Positions 23,743 through 34,400 of a DNA stretch of 64,000 bases are shown here, in pieces. The notes below the pieces were generated by a model. The model saw only the letters and a program-made list of their open reading frames with translations, made no database searches and was not told the origin of the DNA. The DNA is from Puffinus mauretanicus (Eukaryota; Chordata; Aves; Procellariiformes; Procellariidae). Location: the NCBI GenBank assembly GCA_023333565.1, contig JAJKFH010002094.1, forward strand, positions 1 to 64,000, given 5' to 3'. A program made the position numbers and the translations under genes. The stretch's first letter is position 1. Each line of letters begins with the position of its first letter.

Positions 23743-26129
23743 ACTGTGTCTAGGTAGATTCAACATGTGGTTTTAGCGTTGGCAGGGTGATGCTGCAGCT
23801 ACGGTACAACAGAAGGGGAGAACAGACAACGTAAGTCCTGATCATTAACAAAATCAATTGATACACTTTCTATTTCAAAGGGAAGATTCTGCCAAAAGTG
23901 TTTAGAAGCGCTGTTTATTTGGTCTATCTGTAGAAAGGTTCAGAGATGATTCAGTCAATGTCTGCCAAAGCAGGGGATTTCTGACAGTTTCTGCCATGCA
24001 GTCAGCCCCAGGACAGAAGGGAGAATGGTGCTGAATGTGCAGCCTCATACCGTGTTCATCACACTGTGTCAGACGCAGAGCACAGCAGCAGAAAATACCA
24101 AGTTACTACATGTAGGCTGCCCCTCTTCCCATCTGCAGCATGTGTTCATTTATGTGTCCAACATATGCAATACAAATGCCAGCATTTTCCAAGTCATGCC
24201 GTATCTTGACATGGCACTAGAGCATTCTTCAGGAAGAAACCCACAATGAGAAATACCATATCATCAGATTGGTTTCTTGCTCTTCAGGTGAGACATAGCT
24301 TTGTCCCTGAGTCGATGTACCCCTGTATCTTCTCCATTTAACTCTCCCTCACCTATGGTAAAGGAGCTCCAGCTTCCACAGGTAATTCATAGCCAGAGAC
24401 AGCTCTTCAAGAATCACACAGCAAACCATCCAGCCTAAAACTAATGAGTGCACCTTGAAACCCACTGCAAAATCAATGCAGACTGCAGACCACAGACCTG
24501 CACTGCTGCTTTCTAAGTGAGCATCAATAATTTGTGCAGTTTCATAACAGCCTCTGATATAACCCAGCTGGGGTTTCCCTTCCAAAGAAAACAGACAACA
24601 CCACAATGTTGGTAACATTCATTTACCAAAAAGAAAACACCATACTCTTCTTGTTGGGTGCATGTAGATGAGAAATACTCCAGCTCCCACCTGCCTTCAG
24701 GATTTCCAGAAACCGTGCTCCTAAATGGCTATTTGGATGTAGAGGAGGCAGATGCATTCCTAGGAAGATGGGAATGAACTCCCACTCCTCTGCTGAAAGC
24801 GGTGAAACAGGGACAGCTAGGCTGCAGCTGCTGGTCAGGTTGGACATCACCTGATATCCACAGTTTACGTAGCACAGGATTTCAGTTTGTGGGGAGGTTT
24901 GCTGGACTGAGAGCCCCAAAGTTAATCACAAAATTCCCCTCTGCAAGAAGAGGTTCTGCCTGAGCACTGCAACAGACCAAGAAAAACCATCTGACAGCAA
25001 GCTAAGGATGTGCCCTGCAGCTCTTGTTCACCAGAACATCCCAATGTCAGCTTGAGCGGCGCTGAACAAATATAACCTCACAGGAGATGGGGAAAATTTA
25101 CATTGCTTTACAGTTTACACTCCATATGAGAATGTTGTTTTTCACAATGCTTCCTTGATGCAGGCTATGGCTTGGAGCAAACAGCTATTAAAATTAGCTT
25201 GTTTTTGTCTGTCTGATGCATCCTACTTGAAAGCTTCGGACTTCTGCTGTAGAAACGCACATCCAGTGACCCTGACATAACACACAACACTTTCTCACTT
25301 TGCAAATGCTACCAGATGGCACATGGGCCAGCAAATATGACAGTGAAAACCACCCCTCAGTGAACAGTCTGAGTCCTCACCCCTGCAAGGAACAAGTATT
25401 TCAGAAACAGAAGTGTTCTTGCTCTTGTGCTGTGCCCTGCAACCCACTGCAACCCACCCTGCGACCATGTCTAGCCCCTCTGGACACGATGTTCAGCCCA
25501 TGGTTTCCTCCAACCCGGGTGGGCAGGGGACTGCATTAGGTGGGTCAGATACGTTTCCAGCCCCAGCCACCACATACCTGGAGGCCCTACAGCTGATTCC
25601 CCAGGACATTTGTAAATCTCCCCAAACCAACAGATTTATACTTACTTCATGACATACACTCTCTCAATACACTAATTAACAGTAACAACACATTTTTTAT
25701 TCATAATGACTGATTTTGATAACCAGGTAAACTATTGGAGATATTTTAATTGCTTTTTTCCCAGAAAACTGTACCTACATGGCAATGACTGACCTGCACT
25801 GCAGTCAGAGACAGCTGTACGTGCTCCTTTTGAACACCCGTCCCTGTCACCAGAAACCCAGGGAATCGTGCCCACCATCAATAGGCTGCATGTGATAATG
25901 TAGACAACAACCTCCTCCTTGTAGTAACAGTTAACAATGATGCATAACATTAAATTATTCCTTTTGTTCTCATGGATTTTATATCCTGCCAATGCTTGCA
26001 GCTGTAAGCACACTTATTGCCTCTCCTTTATCACTGCAATTCATTTATCTGCTCATTTATCTTCATTATTTCCTTTTAAATAAACATTTCTATTCCCAGC
26101 CACCTTCATTAATCTATTTTGATTTCCTT

Positions 26130-26300
26130 CCTGTTTTTAAACATCTGTCCTGCGCTGAGGAGTCCAGAAATGCAAACTGTATTCCAGATGAGGTCACCAT
26201 GCATACAAAAGAGATTAATGTCTGTAAACATGATACTGGAACATCTTAATTGAGTCAGCTATATTTAATTACCAATATTAAAATGTAAGATTAACTTCAT
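26130..26300 (-). mobile_element. Fossil CR1 fragment
   Basis: The plus strand has ACATCTGTCCTGCGCTGAGG, then GTCCAGAAATGCAAACTGTA and TTCCAGATGAGGTCACCATG. This parallels the antisense CR1 block found at 1262-1310 (GCCCAAAACTGAACACAGTA, TTCGAGGTGCGGCCTCACCA). The sequence beyond 26220 is too decayed to be sure of. Confidence 0.5.
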
Positions 26301-26774
26301 ACTGAAACCTAAAACCTTTGCCTATATTTCCCATCAGAAATATTCACTTGGACACTCTGGCACAGAAAAATACCTTCTGACACCTCTTTGAGAAAAAAAT
26401 AAAGATTCTGCCCTGGCAGGGCAATGACCCATCTCCTCAGTTTGTACTTCTCTAACTTTTCAGTGCTTCTCCAAATAGAGGCTGGGGGGGGCGGGTGGTT
26501 ACCAGGTGAGGAAGTTTTTTCAGGACACCTGGTTCTCAGCCAACATCTAAGGCACGCGTTGTTGCCCTTCCTCGGTCTGTCCTCACCTCCCGCTCATCCC
26601 AGAACCACCAGAATCAAAGGGAAAATGATACTGGAATTCTGCCCGGGTCGGAGATCCCAAAGCCTCCCTGGACCCCTGACTTATTAGTCTTTAAACACCA
26701 AAATTACCCGTCCCACTGGCCGGGCGCCCGACGGTGCCCAGCAGGGAGCCCCCGCCGCCCCCGGCGGGCACCAC

Positions 26775-26793
26775 CGCCCCGCCCCGCCCCGCC
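26775..26793 (-). promoter_or_regulatory. Cluster of Sp1-type GC boxes
   Basis: Three overlapping CCGCCCC units (minus strand GGGGCGGGGCGGGG) lie 13 to 31 bases inside the intron after exon 26807-26860. Sp1/KLF binding is the usual role of such sites; here it is inferred. Confidence 0.65.
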
Positions 26794-26806
26794 CTTCCGC
26801 ACTCAC

Positions 26807-26860
26807 CGTCATGCTGCTCTCCTTGCTCTGCCGCCGCGGCGCCGCCGGGGACCCCGGGGT
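26807..26860 (-). CDS. GAS7: GAS7 linker exon, internal form
   Basis: A 54-nt exon, phase 0-0, encodes TPGSPAAPRRQSKESSMT, equivalent to the mammalian linker ending KKQSKENTIT before INCVTFP. The acceptor is TTTGTCTCCACAG at 26861 onward and the donor is ACG|GTGAGT (26801-26806). It joins GDPQ from exon 29984-30069 to INCV from exon 17138-17227. The Pro/Ala/Arg content is higher than in mammals, following the GC-rich setting. The skip of this exon would also be frame-neutral. Confidence 0.92.
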
Positions 26861-26911
26861 CTGTGGAGACAAACGGGGCGCATCGTCACGGCCGCTCTCG
26901 GAGCCCAGCAT
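26807..26911 (-). CDS. GAS7: GAS7 alternative first exon (short isoform start)
   Basis: The same exon stays in frame upstream through its own acceptor to an ATG at 26911-26909, giving MLGSESGRDDAPRLSPQ followed by the linker TPGSP. The start context GCCCGCCATGC has G at -3. With the exons to the left this would encode an F-BAR protein with no WW or SH3 domain, like the GAS7-a type known in mammals. The start lies in a CpG island, as expected of a first exon. That the acceptor codons (LSPQ) are translated in this form is inferred from the open frame. Confidence 0.8.
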
Positions 26912-27104
26912 GGCGGGCGCGGGCCGCGCGGGGCGTGCGCTAGGCAGACCCCATGACCCGGCGGCGCGGCACGACGCCTCTCGGCTCGGCTCGGTTCGGA
27001 GCGGCGCGGCTTGGCACGGCGCGGCTCAGCTCGGCGCGACTCGAGGGGAAGCTGGAGGCGGCGCCGCCGTCCGGCAGGGCCGCCCCCCCTCGCCGCCGCC
27101 AGCC

Positions 27105-27125
27105 CGCGCGGCCAATGGCGGGCTG
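27105..27125 (-). promoter_or_regulatory. CCAAT box
   Basis: GGCCAATGG on the plus strand (CCAAT at 27112-27116) lies about 200 bases upstream of the ATG at 26911. It matches the NF-Y core, which works in both orientations, and fits a start site about 60 to 120 bases downstream. Confidence 0.6.
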
Positions 27126-28479
27126 GGCCGGGCCGGGCCGGGCGGCGGAGCCACTCCCAGCCCGGCAAAGCGGGCCGCCGACCCCACCGCCTGCCGGCCG
27201 AGCCGTCGGAGCGGCACCCGCCTGGTGCTCCGCCTCTCGCCTCTGCCGCGCCGGGCTGTGGGAGGTAGCCGGGGCCGAGCCGCGTTGCCGGGGAGGTGCG
27301 GGCACGCACCAGCCCCGGTGCGGTCCTGCCCCGGCCGCCCGCGCGCTGCCGGCTCGGAGGCAGCGGGAGCTGATCCGCAGCGGGAGCTGACCCGCAGCGT
27401 GCGAGTCCGCTCCTCGCAGCAGTCGCTGGGCTGTGCCGTGGACTCCAGCCCCTGTCGCCCTGCCCTGGCACCGCGTCCATAGCAGCCGCCGCGGAGACGA
27501 GCAAGGCCGGACGCTGGGATGGGGGGAGCATACCCCGGCCGGGCAGTGTTCGTGCAGCGCCCCAGAACAGCGCGTTCCCTTTGGGCTACAACCTGAAATT
27601 CGACGTCCAGCTGAAGTCACAGCAGCAGCAACGTGCCCAGGACCGAACGCGTGCAGTTTCACACGGGCCCGCTGCTGGCCTGTGGGACGCTGGCCGGCCA
27701 GGCTGTGCTGCTGCTCCCTTTGTGGCAGTTGTGACAACCTGAACAGGCAGCATTTAGCTGCTCTCTAGGAAGCTGTAAACAAGGCCTGGCCCTGTGCCCA
27801 GCACAGTACAGTACAGCTCCGTGTTGTTCTCAGTTGTGGCTTTTTCCCCCTTGACCTGTTTCCAAGAAACGTGGCTGAGCTTGCCAGCGTTTGTTTGCAT
27901 GATGGCTGCTACCCAGCTCTAAGAAAGCATCCTGGAGAATGCCTGGAAGCTGCTCTGCAGCAGGAGACAGCCTGTGCCAAGAACAGACAAGAAGGCAGTC
28001 AAGGCAAAGCAGCTTGGGATGGCCCAAGACAGACAAGTAGGAGAGGGACTGGCCAAAGTGTATGAGAGTTTGAGGGTGCAGAGAACAGCTTCTTGCAAAC
28101 AACAGTTTATGGTCAGATGTTTTCTTTACTAAGGACTCTTCTGCGAACTCTTCCACAGCTCCCAGGAAAAGCAGGCTCCCAAGCGGGCGTGGACACAAGG
28201 TGCTCTTAGAATTAATGGCACCAGCAGCTAGTTATAGATTCAAAACTAGTTATAGGTTCAAAGCAGGAATTAAGCCAGGACTTCAATTTGGAAAAACCTG
28301 TAGTAAAGGAGCAATGGAAAGAAAGTGTCATGGAGGCTGTTGAAGTGAATGAGAAAAGTCATGAAAGGGATTTTTGTCAGTCTGATGGTTGAGTCAGCTG
28401 ACCAAACCAGTGCATGGCAATGGACTCCCCATGTGAATTTCACCAAAAAGGTGGCTATAAATTCGAGTCAGACTCAGCA

Positions 28480-28760
28480 CCGTAAAAATGGAAAGTGGCA
28501 AATGTTGTTACAAAGGAAGTTCTGGGGGAGTCAGTTAATCTGACTTGTGTACCAAGCCAACTGCAAAAACATTGTGAATCAGATGATACCTTGAGAAATG
28601 AGATTTGTTGCACAAGGATTAACATAGCTTTTTTTAAAGGAAGTCACAGCCTGCAAGTTTATTCGAGTTCTCTGAGGGACTCAGAGCAGACGTGTGGACA
28701 GGGGTATCTGGTAATGCACTACATCAGTTTCTGAAAAACTTTTGACCTAGTTTAGGTGCG
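28480..28760 (+). mobile_element. Ancient CR1/L3-like RT-region fossil
   Basis: The plus strand follows the order of an old CR1/L3 element through the segment before and at RT motif A: GGCAAATGTTGTTAC, CAGTTAATCTGACTTGTGTA, AGGATTAACATAGCTTTTTT, AAAGGAAGTCACAGCCTGCA, TTCTCTGAGGGACTC and TTTCTGAAAAACTTTTGACC (the AFDxV-equivalent). No frame survives. It may extend to about 29200. Confidence 0.55.
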
Positions 28761-29983
28761 CACATGCTCTGCCTCCAGCCTGTGCAAACAGCTCGGAGAA
28801 GAAGCAGCACAGGACAGTTAAGTGCAAGATGTTTGATGTGGATGTGGAAGGAATAGGGAGTCCAAAGCTCTGGACTGTATCATGGAAGATGCCATGAATC
28901 CACTGGTGCGCAAGCAAAACCAGAAGTGCTGACTTACCTGAAACAGCACAGATGAGGGCAGGGCTGAAGGCCACTACCTAGGAGGCAGTGGGCGAGACAG
29001 TGGGTTGAGGCAAAGAGGGACAGTTGGCAGACAATACAAAATTTAGACTAAGAAATAGGAAACATCAGAGGGACGCTGAGAGCAACAGGCAACCCAGGTC
29101 AGCATGGTAGCAGCACACAAATCAAACATGCATTTCACTGGGTGTATTTAAGTAGTTGCACTGCAGAAAAACCTACGAGTTAATAGAGAAATGAAACAGA
29201 GAACTCAGGCCCGGTACCACCAGGGGAAAAACGCCAGCGGGCAGCGAAGCGCAACCTAACAGGAGTGCAACCCCCCTGCTATTCAGCTGTTGCTGTTTTG
29301 GCAGAGAGTGAAGAGTTTCATGGGAGGAGCTGGAAGAGGGCCCTGTGCTGCATCTGCAGACCTGAAGGGATGACTCTCCCGGGGACATGAAGTGGTGCAA
29401 GAAAAAGTGCAGGGATATTTATTGAAAATTTGGACAAACAGGCAGGGGAGAACGGCTGTCCACAAGTCAGCGTCTTGAGATGGGTGAGGCATGGGCTACG
29501 TAAGGCACAGAGGAGGGCCTGTAAAAGGACATGCAGGAATGGATGAAGTAACTGAGAAAAAAGCTTCAGACAAATTCTTTGTGAATACTGTCTTTGGGAG
29601 GGAAAGCTGCAAGAGAAGACAATGAGATACAGACATGGGCAGATGTGCAAGTCTAGAGAGAGGACTGTGCTGGAGACAGGCCCAGGCTTCAGGCTGGAGT
29701 GGCAGGAAAGTTTGTAGGTTTGTTAATAGTGACTGAAGTGGCCTGGTGGATTTTTCAGAAAGGAGTGATAGGACAAAAAAATCCAAAGTATCTTGGCATT
29801 TTATACTGTTTTACCCATTGGACACAAAGACTAACTATTCTAGATGCAACAAATCTGTCTGATCTGACAATTTCTAAAAGAAAATGCCGCTTGATCTCCT
29901 GCTCTGGGCAGATTCCTAAACTACTTAAGTGGAGACCCATTTATTCTTGGATACCATTGTTTGGCTTTTTCCCCAGAACTTAC

Positions 29984-30069
29984 CTGGGGATCCCCACTGG
30001 CTTTTCGGAGGCTCATATGGCCAGAGTCGAGCTGGTGTACCGGGGTCCCAGAGGTGTGGTAGCCATTCA
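29984..30069 (-). CDS. GAS7: GAS7 linker exon (VNGYHTSGTP...)
   Basis: An 86-nt exon completes a Val codon and encodes NGYHTSGTPVHQLDSGHMSL and RKASGDPQ. Mammalian GAS7 has TVNGYHASGTPAHPPETAHM and SVRKSTGDSQ, so identity is clear though the linker is loose. The acceptor is CTGTTCTTACAG and the donor CAG|GTAAGT (29978-29983), both strong. It lies between the WW domain and the F-BAR region and is used only by isoforms starting upstream of the CpG island. Confidence 0.94.
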
Positions 30070-31360
30070 CTGTAAGAACAGATGTAGAGTTAGCAGGCTT
30101 GCTGCTGGTAGCAAATGAATAATTGCACATTTTAAAAGCTAATCACATAATTGAATATACAGATACAAATCACGGTGCCTTTTTTGAGTCACCAGTGTTC
30201 ACTGCCTCCAGCTTAAGAAATTATGGATGCTTTTCCCCATCCCAACAGGGTGGCAATGTGATGTGTTAGCTCCAACCCAGAAAGAACCCAGAACCGGACT
30301 CTACAGAAGCTCAGCCCATGGGCCCACTCCACCCTCAGGTTCCTGCAGCAGGCTCTTATCAGGAGTTATAACAGGAGTTACTGAGCTGGAAAGAACCAAG
30401 AAAAAGAGACCCCCAAACTCAAAACAGTTCCCATACTGCTTTTTGGTAAAATGAAGTGTTTGAAGAAGCAGGGTATGTAAAAAGCACGGGTTTAATGGAG
30501 ATGGGCTTTTCATGTCAAGGAAGCAAGCCTTGTAAGATGTTTATGGTTCATGTATACAGCTGTAGGGTACTTTAATTTTGGAATATACTGAGCAAAGAAT
30601 AATGCTCGAAGAAGGATTAAAACATGACACACAACTACATCACAAATCCTTTGGTCACAACAAAATACGCAATCTTCAAGCATACTTCCCACTCTGCTGA
30701 TAGAGGGGCATCAGTTCGAAAAAATTCTACGAAAACCATCCTCTAGACTGCATTATTTACAGTCAGCTGGCAGCAATGGCCTTTACATTTAACACTTTTT
30801 ATTCTAGAGTAATTTTTGCTTTGCTTTGTCTTTCTGCAGTACCTGAAGCTTTTCAGTAGTTATGCAGCTGATTCTGTGTTACTTGATTCCCTGCAACTTC
30901 AAGTCAGGACAGAGATGAAGTGGTCAACTCTGTAGCTACCACTTGCTAAAACACTTCATTATGCACGTGCTCTGCGTGCAAGAGCTATAGCCAGCCCACG
31001 TTCCTCTGCAGCTTTTTGTTTCCCCTGCCCCGGCAGAAAGTGGGACTGGGAAAGGCAGCTTGTCCTTCCTTCCCAGAGCCAGCAGCACCGCTGGGCCACC
31101 ATCTGCCTCCATGCTCCAAGGAAGGAGCCATCTCAGCTCTGAGCAGATACTTCAGACAACCAGCTGGAAGATGCATCAGTAGGGAAACAGCAGGTGAGAA
31201 GATGTATCGGAAGGGAAAGCCCCACCATGTTTATTCTGCTACGCTCAGGTGACTGTGTACATTAAATATACATCCCATGTAATCACAGCATTTTCCTTTG
31301 CTTAGTGGTAGAGAAGCAGATTCACCCAATGCAGTGGTCAGGCGCAGCATCAAACAGTAC
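30070..31360 (-). other. GAS7 intron between exons 31361-31432 and 29984-30069
   Basis: About 1.3 kb with no repeat or RNA gene that I recognise. Confidence 0.75.
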
Positions 31361-31432
31361 CTGCAGAACTCTTCTGTGACACAGGGCTCTTTGGAGTCCC
31401 AGGCACACTGCTTGGCCGCTCCCAGGTCGTTT
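31361..31432 (-). CDS. GAS7: GAS7 exon, second part of the WW domain
   Basis: A 72-nt exon finishes a Glu codon, then encodes TTWERPSSVPGTPKSPVSQK and SSA plus one base of Val. It supplies the second WW tryptophan (TTWERP), 22 residues after the first one in exon 51369-51489. WW domains bind proline-rich ligands. The following Ser/Pro-rich linker has SP and TP sites. The acceptor is CCCTTCAACAG and the donor CAG|GTACTG (31355-31360), weak at +4 to +6. The exon is a multiple of three. Confidence 0.93.
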
Positions 31433-34400
31433 CTGTTGAAGGGAAACATCAGTGATGGAGACCTTGCACACTCGTCAGAGTTACGTCTATTACACACACA
31501 CAAATGAGCCTGAGTGTTCTCTGAACCAGGTTCTCACCCTGTGAGGAAGTGCACCTCTCTGCACTCCCGATCTCCTCCCATCTCTTTCTGCTGTCACTTC
31601 CCAGCCCCCGCTCCCTTGGCAGTGAGCTGGGATGGGTCAAAACAGAGCAGATTGGGAGCTGCATCACTGGTTCTTCCAGTGCAGGTCTGCCCCAGGGCCG
31701 TGCTCGACAAGAAAGCAGGGATACAGCTGTATGCACAGATCACTGCCTGTGAGCTGCTGCCACAATCTGCACAGACAGCATTTCCAGGTGTAGTTAAATC
31801 AAGCCCAGCGCGGGGTCCTACCTGCACCCCACTGGGGACACAAAGCTGCAGCACAGCCAGTCGTGGCCCTCACCCTGGGAACAAGGACCAAGCAGTGGCA
31901 GTGCCTTTGCCCCTGCTCTCTGCGTGAAAGGCAGCTGTGAATAATTCAAAGATGTCGTTTTACTGACACATACACAGACCGTAGCGTTTTCTTCCCTCAA
32001 AAAACTATTTCCCTGGCAAATTTCCTTTTTTCCACTTGGGTCCTTTAGCAGCTGGGATATGCACATGTATGTCACACCAGTTTTGATACTCAGAAGATGG
32101 CTGCTGCTTTTCCCCTCTCAGTTTCCTCTGTAGTTTAACCATTGTGCTCATTTTCTCAGCAAATGGAAAATTATTTTTGACCGCATGCTAAATACAGAAG
32201 ATTTAATTGCAAAAATTCGTAAAAGTTGCAAACAGCAGACAGTGGAGTTAGAACAGCAACTTCTGCAGAAGTCTAGCTAGAAAGCCCAAGCCACCATTCC
32301 TTTTGAATAAACATATTGGTACCAAACCAAATAAATAATACTGACGGACTGCCAAAATCAAATAAGAAAATAAGCAAGTTAGTGTAATCAAGTCAAAGAA
32401 CTACTTTGGCCACTTTGTTTGAAACTGTCATTCCCAAAATCCCAACCAACAGCCATCTAAGCCTGCCAAAGCCTGAAATCCTGCATGTCTCTCATATTCT
32501 GGATGAACATGGTCAACCAGTAATGGGGCAGGAGATGCTGAGAGAGCCCTTGGGCATAACAGCTTATGGGCTGGCAGTCAGCACTTCCATCGAGGCACAT
32601 AAGGCCTCCTATCCTGGGTGAATGCTTATTTGAGCAACAAACAGGATGTTAACATGCTTCAAGAACCATGAAAGGCCTATGGGGTAAAGAAGGGAATACT
32701 GTTTTATCTGTCTTTATATATACATTCATGCACATATATACACGTACAGATGTCCTCAAGGGTTGCGTTAGGTTCCTTATTTCAGGAAAGGACTCAGGAT
32801 TATGGATTCCAAATGGAGGAAGGTGCCATCACCCACACCTGTGATGCCCAAATCCTTGAGATGCTTCCTGCTTCCCCCTCTCTCCCCTTCTCCCCAAGCC
32901 AGAGCACGCTTTTGCTTGCAGAGAAAAATACTTTGAGCCTTTTTTTTTCCCTTGCAAGTGCAAAACCTGGTGGACTAGAAGCTTTGATGAATCATGCGGA
33001 AATTTAAATTTTACTCAGCTTTTTGTGAATTGGGTAGTAAGTTAATAAATTCCATGCTAGGTCAATGAGGAAGAATTGAAATGTTTTTTAACTAAACAGA
33101 AGGAAAACCAAATGCTAAGAGTTGTCTTTTATGAGTCAGCTTGTCTTGGCTTAAAATACACAAGTGCATGGTTAAATAAAGACAAATTCTAATTTACATT
33201 TATTGTAATGCAAAGGTAAACAATAAAATATGCTACGTTTCTGGTAGGTTTTTTTTCTAATGTAAATTGTTGATTAATGAATAATGTGAGTTGACTTAAG
33301 ACAAATGTTTTAAAGAATGGCTTTTGGAGATCTGTGTGGAGAGGTTGTGATGTCCGCTCTTGTTATGCCCAAGTGCAATCAGTGGAATAACATGTTTTTG
33401 TCAGAACTGACTTTGAGATTAGCAGTAAAAACAGTTATCTTCATATTTGGCTTGGGTTTTTTTATGCAAGCATATCTGTCTACAATATTTTTGCATTTTT
33501 GAGACTGTACAGAGGAATGTACCTAAAAACCTAACAAATATATTTGAAATGTAATTAATCGGTTAAAATTAGCAGCTGCTTCTTGTAACTGGTCTCTACT
33601 TTGCCTGCTAGCTGCTGTGAAGCTGGTGTGAAGTACCTAATTCTTCCCCTCTGCCATACAGAAAGCCCAGATGCATAACTTGAGGGCAGAAATTTTATAC
33701 ATGAAAGAGCAGTGCCCAGTGATTAGCATATTTGTGAATACAATCCGAAACTCTCAGTGTCTTGACAAATTTTCTAAAATAAAGTGATTGTGCACATTGA
33801 AAAATTGAGTTATGCACATTGAAAAATAAAACAAAAAAATGCTATAAAAAAGCATGAAATAGAAATAACATCTTTTATTGGATAGGAAATGAAAAGAACA
33901 AGAATGTTTTTAACCCCATTTATTTTGAGTGCTAGGAGAAAAAAAAATCCACTTCTGTGCACAGAGTAACAGAGGGATTATTCCGGCAGTCCAAGCAAGG
34001 AAAGGAACTAACTTCGATCAGGACTGCACTGCTGTAATGCCATCTACTGGAAGCAACTAAATTTACCAAGATAATACTGTAACATTACAATTTCTCTGCA
34101 GCTTAGTCATGAGTAGAAGTGACTGGTGGGTGTGTGATTTTTTCCTTAACTAGAAAAGGCTTGGTGAGACATAACGCCCTGTTTGATATAGCCAAGACAG
34201 AGTCTCGTCTTGGAGTACCAAATGCAGCCTTTGATCCTGGTGCTTGGAAAATCTGAAGACTACTTGTAACACTGTGGTAAAACAATGATCACTGCTATTA
34301 GGAATAGATTCAATATCGGACAAGATTTTATATCCCACCCAATTTTCCAGCGAAAAATTTTTAGTAGTTGGAGACAAGCTAAAACCTCTTACTCTCTGAG

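Larger units (their letters stand above)
17228..26806 (-). other. GAS7 intron between exons 26807-26860 and 17138-17227
   Basis: About 9.6 kb, and the first intron of the short isoform. It contains a solo LTR (23169-23742, minus), a fossil CR1 fragment (26130-26300, minus), an 11-base tandem triplet (19536-19568) and a C-rich imperfect repeat (20030-20095). GC boxes lie just inside its 5' end (26775-26793). Stretches such as 17250-19500, 20280-23160 and 23760-26120 show nothing else I can support. Confidence 0.8.
26690..27520 (-). promoter_or_regulatory. CpG island, internal GAS7 promoter
   Basis: A sharply bounded GC-rich, CpG-dense block in an otherwise AT-balanced gene. It contains a CCAAT box (27112-27116), several GC boxes (CCGCCCC/GGGGCGG; 26775-26793) and many CGGCTCGG-like units (26985-27044). 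It surrounds and precedes exon 26807-26911 on the minus strand. No TATA box is evident, as is usual for CpG-island promoters. Transcription probably starts somewhere around 26950-27080. The very long overlapping open frames here, on both strands, are a product of the composition. Confidence 0.8.
26861..29983 (-). other. GAS7 intron between exons 29984-30069 and 26807-26860
   Basis: About 3.1 kb. Its 3' part holds the CpG-island promoter (to about 27520). A fossil CR1 RT region lies at 28480-28760, perhaps reaching 29200. An 18-base unit, CTAGTTATAGATTCAAAA, is repeated in tandem with changes at 28228-28264. Nothing else is recognised. Confidence 0.8.

Noticed and set aside
23160..23752. Target-site duplication of the LTR
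   Set aside because: The five bases on the two sides (TAGAG and ACTGT) do not match, and shifting the ends by two bases gives only a three-base match.
26809..27737. Very long open frames on both strands (up to 265 codons) in the GC-rich block
   Set aside because: Stop codons are rare because of the GC content. The frames overlap each other, are rich in Arg, Ala, Gly and Pro, show no domain, and are better explained as a CpG island with one real exon.
33000..33900. AT-rich block that might be a conserved non-coding element
   Set aside because: Conservation cannot be judged from one sequence and no specific motif stands out.
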